From assembly GCA_016713005.1 (NCBI GenBank), contig JADJPY010000012.1, forward strand, positions 558,001 to 622,000: a DNA stretch of 64,000 nucleotides. The letters are read 5' to 3'. Positions 15,892-24,228 of this stretch are shown here, piece by piece. Position 1 is the first letter of the stretch. Each line of letters begins with the position of its first letter. Both the position numbers and the translations under genes were made by a program. The notes below the pieces were generated by a model. The model worked only from the letters and a program-made list of their open reading frames with translations, had not been told where the DNA came from and searched no databases. This stretch comes from Ramlibacter sp. GTDB lineage: Bacteria > Pseudomonadota > Gammaproteobacteria > Burkholderiales > Burkholderiaceae_C.

Positions 15892-16922
15892 CCCCGGGCA
15901 TGCCCGCAGTGTTTGTCATTGCCGAAGCCGGCGTGAACCACAACGGCGAGTTGCCCCTCGCGCTGCGCCTGTGCGATGCCGCGCGCCAAGCGGGTGCCGA
16001 TGCCGTCAAGTTCCAGACCTTCCGGGCCGAGGATCTGGTGTTGCCAGGCGCGCCCACGGCGGACTACCAGGCGCGGCAGACCGGGGAATCCGACCAGTTC
16101 GCGATGCTGCGAAAGCTGGAGCTCTCGGAGGCGGCCCACCGTGCCATCAAGGCACACTGCGACGGGATTGGCATCGAGTTTTTTTCGACGCCGTTCTCCG
16201 TCAGCGCGGTGGACCTGCTGGTGCAACTTGGCGTACGCCGGCTCAAGCTGTCTTCGGGCGAATTGACCCACCGCGCGTTGGTGGAGCATGCAGCGGCCAC
16301 CGGCTTGCCCCTGCTGATGTCCACTGGCATGGCCACTCCGGAAGAAATCCGGGAGGCGCTGGACTGGGTGTCGGTCGCGCGCGGCGGACTGCACGGCGTG
16401 ACGGTGCTGCATTGCACCTCGGCCTATCCGGCCACCGACGCCGCGCTGAATCTGCGGGCTGTGCCGGTGATGGCGCGGGATTTCGGAGTTCCCCTGGGGT
16501 ATTCAGACCACAGCATGGGTATTGAAGCGCCGCTGGCGGCTGTAGCCCTGGGTGCGACGGTTGTCGAGAAACATCTCACGCTGGACCGCACCATGGCGGG
16601 TCCGGACCACAGCGCGTCACTGGAGCCGGCAGAGTTCGGACAGATGGTCCGGGGTATTCGTCGCGTCAGTACCATGCTGGGTGACGGTGTCAAGGCGCCA
16701 ACACCGGAAGAGCGCGATACGGCCCGCGTGGCGCGGCGCAGCGTGGCCGCCGCCTGCGACATCCCGGCCGGTACGCGGATTGAAGCAACCATGTTGGTCT
16801 GCCGGCGTCCGGCGACTGGCATTGCACCGAGGGAAATTGCACGCGTGGCAGGCAGCCGCGCACGGGTGGCGATTCCGGCGGGTACCGTCCTTCAATGGGA
16901 CCAACTGGAAGCCGGTACATGA
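15885..16922 (+). CDS. neuB: N-acetylneuraminate / legionaminic acid synthase
   Basis: A 345-residue PEP-condensing synthase that joins phosphoenolpyruvate to an N-acyl-mannosamine-type sugar to make a nine-carbon 2-keto acid. The TIM-barrel part has FVIAEAGVNHNGE near the N-terminus, KFQTFRAEDL near 42, KLSSGELTH near 120 and GYSDHSMGIEAPLAAVALGA near 205. A C-terminal SAF (antifreeze-like) domain follows from about residue 280 (RRSVAAACDIPAGTRI). ATG 15885 overlaps the SDR stop by 7 nt and is preceded by GGTGGGTGGA; ATG 15900 is an alternative. With the dehydratase, aminotransferase and acetyltransferase genes present, the product is more likely a 5,7-diamino acid (legionaminic type, LegI) than sialic acid. 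Confidence 0.92.
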   Translation: MVAPGMPAVFVIAEAGVNHNGELPLALRLCDAARQAGADAVKFQTFRAEDLVLPGAPTADYQARQTGESDQFAMLRKLELSEAAHRAIKAHCDGIGIEFFSTPFSVSAVDLLVQLGVRRLKLSSGELTHRALVEHAAATGLPLLMSTGMATPEEIREALDWVSVARGGLHGVTVLHCTSAYPATDAALNLRAVPVMARDFGVPLGYSDHSMGIEAPLAAVALGATVVEKHLTLDRTMAGPDHSASLEPAEFGQMVRGIRRVSTMLGDGVKAPTPEERDTARVARRSVAAACDIPAGTRIEATMLVCRRPATGIAPREIARVAGSRARVAIPAGTVLQWDQLEAGT

Positions 16923-18061
16923 CACAGGCTGCCCGCAGGATCGTGTACCTGAGCGGGACCCGGGCCGACTTCGGGCTGATGAGCAGCACTCTGCATCGCA
17001 TCCGTGCAACGCAGGGGCTGGCGATCAAACTTATGGTCACCGGCATGCATCTGTGCCGGACCCATGGCATGACGGTCGAAGAGATACGGGCCAGCGGGTT
17101 GGATATTTGTGCGGAAATCCCCCTGGACATGCAGACCCGCAGCGGGGAAAGCATGTCACTCGGTCTGGCGGCTTGCCTGCGTGGCGTCACCCATGCCCTG
17201 GCGCGCGAGCGACCCGACATCCTGCTGTTGTTGGGGGACCGCGGCGAGATGCTTGCCGGCGCAATAGCAGCCCTGCACCTGGGGATCGTGTGCGTCCACG
17301 TGCATGGTGGTGAGCGTTCGGGCACGGTGGACGAGCCTGTGCGCCACGCAATCAGCAAGCTCAGCAGCTATCACCTTGTGGCCACCGAAGGGTCTCGCCA
17401 GCGCCTCGTTGCGATGGGGGAAGAACCGGCGCGAATCCATGTCACCGGTGCCCCTGGCGTAGACGCGCTGGCGGAGACTGCCCAAATGTCCCGCCCGGCC
17501 TGCCTAGAGGAGCTGGGCCTCGCATCTCATGTCCGGTTTGTTCTTGCCGTGTTCCACCCGGTGGTGCAGCAGGCAGGTCTTGCCGGAGGGCAGACCCGGG
17601 CGCTGCTGGAAGCCCTGGCCCGCGTTGGCAAACCGGTGGTCTGGCTGGATCCCAACGCGGATGCCGGGTCGCTTGACATTCTGCAGGCCATGGGTGTGGT
17701 GGCGCTGCCGCCCGGATCCCGGCGATTCGCGCATCTGCCACGGCCGCTGTTCCTGTCGGCGCTGCAACACTGCGAAGCACTGGTGGGCAACTCCTCCGCC
17801 GGCATCATCGAGGCTGCGAGCTTCGGGACGCCCGTGGTCAATATCGGTGACCGGCAGCGCCTGCGCGAACGCAATACCAATGTGGTAGACGTACCGGCCG
17901 ACGGCGGGGCGATCGAAGTCGCGGTGCGCGATGCGCTCGGGCGCGGCAGGCAGGCATGTGACAATGTCTGGGGCGACGGCAGGGCGGGTGAGCGCATTGC
18001 CGCCGTGCTGGCGCAATTGCCGCTGGGCCCATCGGTGCTGGAAAAAACGAACACCTATTGA
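16919..18061 (+). CDS. neuC: UDP-sugar hydrolysing 2-epimerase (NeuC/LegG)
   Basis: A 380-residue hydrolysing 2-epimerase that removes UDP and inverts C2 to give the free manno-configured sugar used by NeuB. The N-terminal YLSGTRADFGLM is the NeuC signature. LLLLGDRGEMLAGAIAA near 100, HVHGGERSGTVDEPVRHAISK near 125 and GNSSAGIIEAASFGTPVVNIG near 290 mark the nucleotide and active-site regions. ATGA overlap with neuB. In this cluster the substrate is probably UDP-2,4-diacetamido-2,4,6-trideoxyglucose, as for LegG. Confidence 0.9.
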   Translation: MTQAARRIVYLSGTRADFGLMSSTLHRIRATQGLAIKLMVTGMHLCRTHGMTVEEIRASGLDICAEIPLDMQTRSGESMSLGLAACLRGVTHALARERPDILLLLGDRGEMLAGAIAALHLGIVCVHVHGGERSGTVDEPVRHAISKLSSYHLVATEGSRQRLVAMGEEPARIHVTGAPGVDALAETAQMSRPACLEELGLASHVRFVLAVFHPVVQQAGLAGGQTRALLEALARVGKPVVWLDPNADAGSLDILQAMGVVALPPGSRRFAHLPRPLFLSALQHCEALVGNSSAGIIEAASFGTPVVNIGDRQRLRERNTNVVDVPADGGAIEVAVRDALGRGRQACDNVWGDGRAGERIAAVLAQLPLGPSVLEKTNTY

Positions 18062-18690
18062 CCGTGGCTTCTGGATCTTTGCCCAAACTGCTGATTCTTG
18101 GTGCCGGCGGCCATGGCCGGGTGGTTGCCGACGCAGCGCAGCGCCAGGGAGCCTGGCGGGTCGTGGAGGCCACCGACCGGGACCCCGCACGCTGCAGCGG
18201 AGAACTGATTGCCGGTGTATCCCGGGTAGAGCCCCGCGGTGCGCTTGCAGGGGCCGTGGCTGTGCACGTTGCCATCGGTGATGGTCGCGCACGCCAGGCG
18301 GAGGCTGCTACCCTGGATCCGGAATCCCTGTCCACGGTTGTTCACCCCCAGGCCAGTGTCTCCCCCCACTCCAGCGTGGGACCGGGCTGCTTCGTCGCTG
18401 CCCAGGCTGTGGTGGCACCCGGTGCCCGGCTGGGCGCGGGCGTGATCGTCAACCATGGTGCCGTGGTTGACCACGATTGCGAAGTCGGCAGCTTCAGCCA
18501 TGTCGCGCCGCAGGCCGCCCTGGGGGGTGGCGTGCGCATCGGGGATCGCGTGCTCGTGGGCACGGGGGCCTGCGTGTTGCCGGGTATCCGCATCTGTGAC
18601 GATGTCACCGTCGGTGCCGGCTCGGTCGTGCGAAGTCCCATCACGCAGTCCGGTGTCTATGCGGGCGTGCCCGCCAGGAGAATTCGATGA
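18058..18690 (+). CDS. Sugar O/N-acyltransferase, NeuD/PglD/LegH type
   Basis: A 210-residue acyltransferase with an N-terminal Rossmann-like sugar-nucleotide domain (LLILGAGGHGRVVADAA) and a C-terminal left-handed beta-helix of hexapeptide repeats from about residue 95 (VHPQASVSPHSSVGPGCFVA). NHGAVVDHDCEVG holds the catalytic histidine region of PglD. It would acetylate the 4-amino group of the UDP-4-amino sugar with acetyl-CoA. The TTG start forms a TTGA overlap with neuC; GTG 18064 is an alternative. It ends in an ATGA overlap with the aminotransferase, whose product it should accept. Confidence 0.86.
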   Translation: MTVASGSLPKLLILGAGGHGRVVADAAQRQGAWRVVEATDRDPARCSGELIAGVSRVEPRGALAGAVAVHVAIGDGRARQAEAATLDPESLSTVVHPQASVSPHSSVGPGCFVAAQAVVAPGARLGAGVIVNHGAVVDHDCEVGSFSHVAPQAALGGGVRIGDRVLVGTGACVLPGIRICDDVTVGAGSVVRSPITQSGVYAGVPARRIR

Positions 18691-20192
18691 CTGCCGACGA
18701 GTTTGCGGCTTTGTGCGTGAAGCCGGAAACCACGCTGCGCCAGGCGCTTGCTGCGCTGGATGCTACGGCACGCGGTGTTCTGATGGTGCTCCAGCCCGAC
18801 GGCAGGCTGCGCCGCACGCTGACTGACGGTGACTTGCGCCGGGCCGCGCTGGACCACGCGTCCGACACCACGCCGGTATCGAGGTTGCCTGAACAATCCC
18901 CGCTGACGCTGGGACAGGACGCCGGGCCCGCCGCAGCCCTGGCGCTGCTGGACAAGCACCAGATCGATCACCTGCCGGTGGTGGACCCCGACGGACGTCC
19001 GGTGGACATCATCCTGCGCCGGGAACTCACCCAACGCATCTGGTTGTCGTCCCCGCACTTGGGGGCCGAGGAAACCGCCTTCGTCGAAGACGCCTTCAAG
19101 ACCAACTGGATCGCCCCTCTGGGCCCCCATGTGGACGGATTCGAGCGCGAACTGGCTGCACACGTCGGTATCGGCCATGCAGCCGCAGTCAGCTCCGGAA
19201 CAGCCGCCATTCACCTGGCGTTGCTGTTGCTGGGGGTCAAACCGGGTGACACCGTGTTCTGCTCGGCGCTGACGTTTGTTGGCAGCTGCAACCCCATCCT
19301 GTATTGCGGTGCCAGGCCCGTCTTCATCGATTCTGAGCCGCAGACGTGGAACATGTCCCCTGCAGCGCTGGAGCGTGCCTTCGAGTGGGCCAAGCTTGAA
19401 GGGCGACTGCCTCGCTGCGTGATCATCGTCAACCTGTATGGCCAGAGCGCGGACATGGATGCCTTGCTTCCTGTGTGCGCACGCCATGGCGTACCCGTCC
19501 TCGAGGACGCTGCCGAATCACTGGGTGCCCTGTACAAAGGCCGGGCAAGTGGCACGTTCGGCGCCATTGGGGTGTATTCGTTCAACGGAAACAAGATCAT
19601 CACGACCTCGGGTGGCGGCATGCTGGTGGCCGCTGGCAAGGCGGAGATGGATCGCGCGCGCAAGCTGGCCACCCAGGCGCGCGAGCCGGCAGCCCATTAC
19701 GAGCATGTGGAGGTGGGTTTCAACTACCGCATGAGCAATGTGCTGGCAGGCATCGGGCGCGGCCAGCTGCGCGTGCTGGACGAACGCGTGACCCAGCGGC
19801 GGCGTGTCTTTGACACCTACGCCCGTGCGCTGGCCGACATGCCTCAGGTGCAGTGGATGCCGGAGCCGTCCGGCTACCGGTCTACGCGCTGGCTGACCTG
19901 CTTCACCCTGGCCGGTGACCACGCGCAGGAACGGCGCGACCGGCTTCTCAGGTCGCTGGAGCGGCACTCGATAGAAGCCCGGCCGGTCTGGAAGCCCATG
20001 CAGTTGCAGCCGCTGTTTGAGGATGCGCCGTTCTTCGCGCATGCACCGGATCACGACGTCTCTGCCGGACTCTTTGAAGGAGGCGTCTGCCTGCCTTCCG
20101 GCTCCAACCTGACCGACACCCAGCTGGATCGCGTGACCGAGGAGCTGCGCCGCGCCTTGGCCCGCATAGAGGATGCCCGTGCGCCTGCCTAG
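18687..20192 (+). CDS. CBS-domain-fused DegT/DnrJ/EryC1 sugar aminotransferase
   Basis: A 501-residue fusion. Residues 1-118 form a CBS-pair-like regulatory domain (RGVLMVLQPDGRLRRTLTDGD, HLPVVDPDGRPVDIIL). Residues about 122-495 form a PLP aminotransferase: AVSSGTAAIHLAL near 167, LEDAAESLGALYKG at 272-285 and the PLP lysine K303 in SFNGNKIITTSGGG. The catalytic half resembles PglE/LegC, which aminate C4 of UDP-4-keto-6-deoxy-GlcNAc using glutamate. A CBS front end is common on the nucleotidyltransferase PtmE of Campylobacter but unexpected on an aminotransferase. ATG 18687 has a CAGGAG site. It overlaps the dehydratase gene by 20 nt. Confidence 0.88.
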   Translation: MTADEFAALCVKPETTLRQALAALDATARGVLMVLQPDGRLRRTLTDGDLRRAALDHASDTTPVSRLPEQSPLTLGQDAGPAAALALLDKHQIDHLPVVDPDGRPVDIILRRELTQRIWLSSPHLGAEETAFVEDAFKTNWIAPLGPHVDGFERELAAHVGIGHAAAVSSGTAAIHLALLLLGVKPGDTVFCSALTFVGSCNPILYCGARPVFIDSEPQTWNMSPAALERAFEWAKLEGRLPRCVIIVNLYGQSADMDALLPVCARHGVPVLEDAAESLGALYKGRASGTFGAIGVYSFNGNKIITTSGGGMLVAAGKAEMDRARKLATQAREPAAHYEHVEVGFNYRMSNVLAGIGRGQLRVLDERVTQRRRVFDTYARALADMPQVQWMPEPSGYRSTRWLTCFTLAGDHAQERRDRLLRSLERHSIEARPVWKPMQLQPLFEDAPFFAHAPDHDVSAGLFEGGVCLPSGSNLTDTQLDRVTEELRRALARIEDARAPA

Positions 20193-21984
20193 GAGTGCCT
20201 TCCTCCTGCTGGCCACTGACCTAGCGCTGGTGATGCTCGCCTGGGCACTGGCGTTCTGGCTGCGGTTCAATCTGGAGGTGCCACAGGAATTCGTGGATCT
20301 GGCCTTGTCCGCCAGCCCCTGGTGCCTGCTGGCCTATGGCAGTGCCCTGTCCGTGTCCCGGGTGTACCGTCAGGTCTGGAGCTACATTGGCCTGCCCGAG
20401 TTGCGGCAGTTGACTATGGCCATCATGCTGGGTGGCCTGCTGGCGGCTGCGGCCGTCCTCATGCTGCGGCTGCCCGCGTTCCCGCGCTCGGTGCTGGTGC
20501 TGCACCCGATGATCGCCCTGGTCCTGCTGGCGGCAATCCGCGCGGTGTGGCGCACTCTGGCCGAGCGGCGGCTGGTGACCCAGGGCGGGCGCCGCCTGCT
20601 GATCGTGGGCTCCCTGCAGGATGCTGCAGATGCGTTGCGGGCCCTCAAGGGATCGCAGCAATGGCATCCCGTGGGCATCGTGTCCCCCATTGCTGCCGAA
20701 ACCGGTCGCTCGATCCAGAACGTGCGCGTGATGGGGACACTCGGCGCCATGGCGAAGGTCTGTGCAGCTGCGGATGCCCGCACTGCCCTGGTGGCCAGCC
20801 CTCCGGGGTCCCCGGAACGGCGGGAGGCGCTGCTCAACGCTACCGCATCCGGCATCACCCTCCTGACGATGCCGCGTCCTGACGAGTGGCTCAAAACCGA
20901 TGGCACCGGGCCGCGCAAGGTGGAACTGGAAGACTTGCTGGGCCGCACTCCGGTGCAGCTGGATGTGGCCGGACTGGCAGACCTGCTGTCTGGACAGACT
21001 GTGCTGGTGACAGGCGCGGGCGGTTCCATCGGCTCGGAGCTGTGCCGCCAGATTGCCCGCTTCGGCGTCGGGCGGCTGGTCTGCGTCGATGTGTCGGAGT
21101 TCGCCGTCTATCAGCTTGAGCAGGAGCTTCGGGAGGCACATCCCCAGATGCAGGGCTTCTATTACACGGCAAACGTCCGGGAAGCGGGCCGTCTGGAGGC
21201 CATCATGCTGCGGTACCGGCCGTCCGTGGTGTTGCATGCGGCGGCCTACAAGCATGTGCCCCTGATGGAAGATCTCAACGAAGTCGAGGCCCTGCGCACC
21301 AACGTGCTGGGCACGCTGCATTCGGCAAGGGCGGCTGGCGCTGCAGCGGCTGGCCGTTTCGTCCTGGTCTCCACCGACAAGGCTGTCAACCCCACGAACA
21401 TCATGGGTGCCAGCAAGCGGCTGGCCGAACTGGTGGTGCAGGCGGTGGCTTCGGAATTCCCGGCAACCCGGTACGTCTCGGTGCGCTTTGGCAACGTGCT
21501 GGGATCCAGCGGCTCGGTGGTGCCTTTGTTCACCACGCAGATCGCCCGCGGCGGGCCGGTGACTGTGACGCACCCGGACATCGTGCGCTACTTCATGACC
21601 ATTCCTGAGGCAGCGCAACTGGTGCTGCAGGCAGGCTTGATGGGGCGGTCGGGACAGATATTCGTGCTGGACATGGGCGAGGCGGTGCGCATTGTCGAAC
21701 TGGCCCGCATGCTGATCCGTCTCTCGGGAAAGACCGAGCAGGACATCCCCATCACCTACACCGGCTTGCGGCCCGGCGAAAAGCTGTTCGAGGAACTGCT
21801 CGCCGATGACGAAACCACGGAGCCGACGCCGCACCCCAAGTTGCGCGTGGCCAAGACCTCGGGTGTGCGGGGCCTGGATATTGCGGGTGTCGTGCGCTGG
21901 ATCGAGGACGCCGGACCAGCCCCCGAAAGTGCACAGTTGCGTCAATGGTTGCGCGTTCAGGTGCCGGAATACACGGCACGCTGA
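20173..21984 (+). CDS. Membrane-anchored UDP-GlcNAc 4,6-dehydratase (PglF/WbpM/CapD family)
   Basis: A 603-residue inner-membrane protein with four N-terminal hydrophobic segments (about 10-30, 45-65, 82-100, 108-125), a first Rossmann-like region (RRLLIVGSLQDA near 140), then the SDR domain with TGAGGSIGSE at 280-289, HAAAYKHVPLME near 355, VSTDKAVNPTN at 399-409 and the SMK-type catalytic set (M411, K415) that replaces Tyr in this family. It makes UDP-4-keto-6-deoxy-GlcNAc, the first step towards bacillosamine and legionaminic acid. It is the last gene of the cluster. No clear terminator follows; instead a repeat copy lies downstream. Confidence 0.92.
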   Translation: MPVRLPRSAFLLLATDLALVMLAWALAFWLRFNLEVPQEFVDLALSASPWCLLAYGSALSVSRVYRQVWSYIGLPELRQLTMAIMLGGLLAAAAVLMLRLPAFPRSVLVLHPMIALVLLAAIRAVWRTLAERRLVTQGGRRLLIVGSLQDAADALRALKGSQQWHPVGIVSPIAAETGRSIQNVRVMGTLGAMAKVCAAADARTALVASPPGSPERREALLNATASGITLLTMPRPDEWLKTDGTGPRKVELEDLLGRTPVQLDVAGLADLLSGQTVLVTGAGGSIGSELCRQIARFGVGRLVCVDVSEFAVYQLEQELREAHPQMQGFYYTANVREAGRLEAIMLRYRPSVVLHAAAYKHVPLMEDLNEVEALRTNVLGTLHSARAAGAAAAGRFVLVSTDKAVNPTNIMGASKRLAELVVQAVASEFPATRYVSVRFGNVLGSSGSVVPLFTTQIARGGPVTVTHPDIVRYFMTIPEAAQLVLQAGLMGRSGQIFVLDMGEAVRIVELARMLIRLSGKTEQDIPITYTGLRPGEKLFEELLADDETTEPTPHPKLRVAKTSGVRGLDIAGVVRWIEDAGPAPESAQLRQWLRVQVPEYTAR

Positions 21985-22008
21985 CAAGCCCCGGCGGTTT
22001 TTGGGATG

Positions 22009-22063
22009 AAAATCGGCCTGTAGCCCCCGCCAGATAAGGCAAAGCTGCTATAAAAATAGTAGC
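22009..22063 (-). repeat. GCTA-N9-TAGC repeat element, copy 2 (intergenic)
   Basis: Palindromic head at 22047-22063, 17-nt spacer, then core AGCCCCCG at 22022-22029 (CGGGGGCT on minus) and an AGGCC tail. It sits between the convergent dehydratase gene and the LON-domain gene, ending 3 nt from the latter's stop codon. Confidence 0.85.
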
Positions 22064-22066
22064 GAA

Positions 22067-22702
22067 TCAACCTGAAATGCCCAGCCGGGCCAGCGCATCA
22101 CTCACGAGTTCCAGGCGCACCAGCGGGTTGTCCAGTTCCATGAGGCGCTGCTTGAGGGGCGTCGGAAGGGGGAGCAGTTCGCACCATCGGTTCGCCACCC
22201 ATCCGCAGTCGTCCAGTTGCCAGGGAGCCTGCAGCGGCAGGCCGACTTGCGTGCCGGCCTTGAGCTCCAGCGAATCGATCAGCTTGCCAAGCGCTTGCGC
22301 CGTGGGTACCAGGTCGTCCGGCACGGCTACAGACAAGTCACTGGGCAGGCGCTCAACATCAGCAACCCACAGCCCGTGGCGTAGGCGGTCGCTGGCCGTG
22401 ACGCGAAAGCGCTGGGCGCCACTGCAACGGACGATCATGAGGCCGGGTTGAGGCGTTTGCAGCTGGGCGATGGTGGCCAGCGTACCCACCCTGGAAAAGG
22501 TTTCATGGGCACCAGGCCTGCGGACTTCGTCACCCTGGGTCAGGCAGACCACGCCGAACGGGGCGCCCGCGCGATGGCATTTGCCAATCATGTCGAGGTA
22601 GCGGACCTCGAAAATGCGCAGCGGCAGCACGCCCCCGGGGAACAGCACGGCATTCAGCGGAAACAGCGGCAGCGAGGACAGTGTGAAAGCTTCGGTCGCC
22701 AT
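22067..22702 (-). CDS. LON-substrate-binding-domain protein
   Basis: A 211-residue stand-alone homologue of the N-terminal domain of Lon protease, without ATPase or protease parts. Features are LPLFPLNAVLFPGGVLPLRIFE near residue 8 and RYLDMIGKC near 30, both standard for the domain. Such proteins are common in proteobacteria and are presumed substrate-binding or adaptor proteins with no known activity. ATG 22702 gives MATEAFTLSSL; an upstream in-frame ATG region (to 22741) overlaps the divergent yggT promoter area and is less likely. The start is 53 bp from that of yggT, in opposite orientation. Confidence 0.85.
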   Translation of the reverse strand: MATEAFTLSSLPLFPLNAVLFPGGVLPLRIFEVRYLDMIGKCHRAGAPFGVVCLTQGDEVRRPGAHETFSRVGTLATIAQLQTPQPGLMIVRCSGAQRFRVTASDRLRHGLWVADVERLPSDLSVAVPDDLVPTAQALGKLIDSLELKAGTQVGLPLQAPWQLDDCGWVANRWCELLPLPTPLKQRLMELDNPLVRLELVSDALARLGISG

Positions 22703-22755
22703 CGGAATTCGGTCTTGCGCCGCTATCATCCCATGACCCAACCATTTGCGCTGCC

Positions 22756-23298
22756 ATGATCTTCCAAATCGTTTCCTTCCTTCTTGAGGTGGCGTCGGGC
22801 TTTCTCGGTGGTGCCTGCCTGCTGCGCCTGATGATGCAGCTCCAGTACGTGCCGTTTTCCAATCCGGTGGGCAAGTTCGTCTTTGCCGTCACCGACTGGG
22901 TCGTGCTGCCCCTGCGCAAGGTGATTCCCCCGGTAGGACGGTGGGACATGGCGTCACTCGTGGCGGCGTACCTGGTGAAACTGGCGCACTTTGCGGTCCT
23001 GGTGCTGTTGCTCGGCAGGGGGCTGCTGGCATTGCCGGTCCTGGCACTGTTTGGTGTGGTTCACCTGGTGCTGTCCGGCCTGTCTGTGCTGCTGGTGGTG
23101 CACGTCATCCTGTCGTGGGTGCGTACCGGCAATCCCGTTGAAGCGCTGGTGGAGCGCCTCAGCGTCCCGTTGCTGGCGCCGCTGCGCAAGTTCGTACCAC
23201 TCGTTGGTGGCGTGGACCTCTCGCCTCTGGTGGCGCTGGTGGTGTTGCAAGTCGCCGCAATCGTGGTGTCGCACCTGCAGGGGGTGCTTTTGCGCTGA
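22756..23298 (+). CDS. YggT family integral membrane protein
   Basis: A 180-residue protein with two copies of the YggT repeat, each a pair of hydrophobic segments around a PLRK motif (SNPVGKFVFAVTDWVVLPLRK near 33; LVERLSVPLLAPLRKFVP near 128). YggT proteins are linked to osmotic tolerance, potassium handling or cell-envelope placement in various bacteria; the exact role is not established. The start ATG 22756 is the only good one. It is convergent with accD, 27 bp apart. Confidence 0.85.
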   Translation: MIFQIVSFLLEVASGFLGGACLLRLMMQLQYVPFSNPVGKFVFAVTDWVVLPLRKVIPPVGRWDMASLVAAYLVKLAHFAVLVLLLGRGLLALPVLALFGVVHLVLSGLSVLLVVHVILSWVRTGNPVEALVERLSVPLLAPLRKFVPLVGGVDLSPLVALVVLQVAAIVVSHLQGVLLR

Positions 23299-23325
23299 GC
23301 GACTGCCTCTCGGGACGGGCTGCCG

Positions 23326-24198
23326 TCAGCTCAGTGCGTCTGCGGGCTGGCGCTGCAGCATGGCCAGCGCGCTGGCGATTGTCTTGCGGAGTTCGCGCCG
23401 GTCGCAGATGAAATCGATGGCGCCCTTGGTCTGCAGGAACTCTGCCCGCTGGAAACCTTCGGGCAGCGTCACGCGCACAGTGGACTCGATCACGCGCGGG
23501 CCGGCAAAGCCGATCAGTGCCTTGGGCTCGGCGATCACCACGTCACCCACAAATGCAAATCCGGCGCTCACACCGCCCATGGTCGGATCGGTGAGCACAC
23601 TGATGTAGGGCAAGCCTTTTTTGGCCAGCCGCGTCAACGCGGCGTTGGTCTTGGCCATCTGCATCAGGCTCAGCAGGCCCTCCTGCATCCGCGCGCCTCC
23701 GGTGGCGGTGAAGCAGATGAAAGGCACTTTCTGTTCGACGGCGGATTCAACGCCGCGCACAAAACGCTCGCCCACCACACTGCCCATGCTTCCGCCCATG
23801 AAGTCAAACTCGAAACAGGCGGCCACCACGCTGATGCTGTGGACAGCGCCGCCCATGACTACCAGCGCGTCGGTCTCGCCCGTGTTTTCCAGGGCTTCCT
23901 TCAGACGTTCGGGGTACTTTCGGCTGTCCTTGAACTTCAGCGCATCCACTGGCAACACTTCCTGGCCGATCTCGTAGCGGCCTTCAGCGTCCAGAAAGGC
24001 ATCAAGCCGTGCGCGAGCGCCAATGCGGTGGTGGTGGCTGCACGTGGGGCAGACGTTCTGGTTTTGCTCCAGGTCGGTCTTGTAGAGCACGGTCTCACAG
24101 CTTGGACACTTGACCCAAAGGCCTTCGGGCACCTGACGGCGCTCGGTCGGGTCGGTCTGCTGGATCTTGGGCGGCAGAAGTTTCTCAAGCCAACTCAT
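23326..24198 (-). CDS. accD: Acetyl-CoA carboxylase carboxyltransferase subunit beta
   Basis: A 290-residue carboxyltransferase beta subunit for malonyl-CoA formation, acting with AccA, AccB and AccC. An N-terminal four-cysteine zinc ribbon (CPSCETVLY ... CPTCSHHHR, residues about 31-56) is followed by the crotonase-fold carboxyltransferase domain with FDFMGGSMGSVVGE near 130 and TATGGARMQEG near 162. It follows trpA by 30 nt in the same direction, the usual betaproteobacterial trp-accD arrangement. ATG 24198 has GGAGCTCC-type spacing upstream. Confidence 0.97.
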   Translation of the reverse strand: MSWLEKLLPPKIQQTDPTERRQVPEGLWVKCPSCETVLYKTDLEQNQNVCPTCSHHHRIGARARLDAFLDAEGRYEIGQEVLPVDALKFKDSRKYPERLKEALENTGETDALVVMGGAVHSISVVAACFEFDFMGGSMGSVVGERFVRGVESAVEQKVPFICFTATGGARMQEGLLSLMQMAKTNAALTRLAKKGLPYISVLTDPTMGGVSAGFAFVGDVVIAEPKALIGFAGPRVIESTVRVTLPEGFQRAEFLQTKGAIDFICDRRELRKTIASALAMLQRQPADALS

Positions 24199-24228
24199 CT
24201 GGAGCTCCTTGTGTGGGGCAGGGCTGCA

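Noticed and set aside
15885..18690. A sialic acid (Neu5Ac) pathway
   Set aside because: The co-clustered 4,6-dehydratase and 4-aminotransferase are not needed for sialic acid but are required for legionaminic-type acids.
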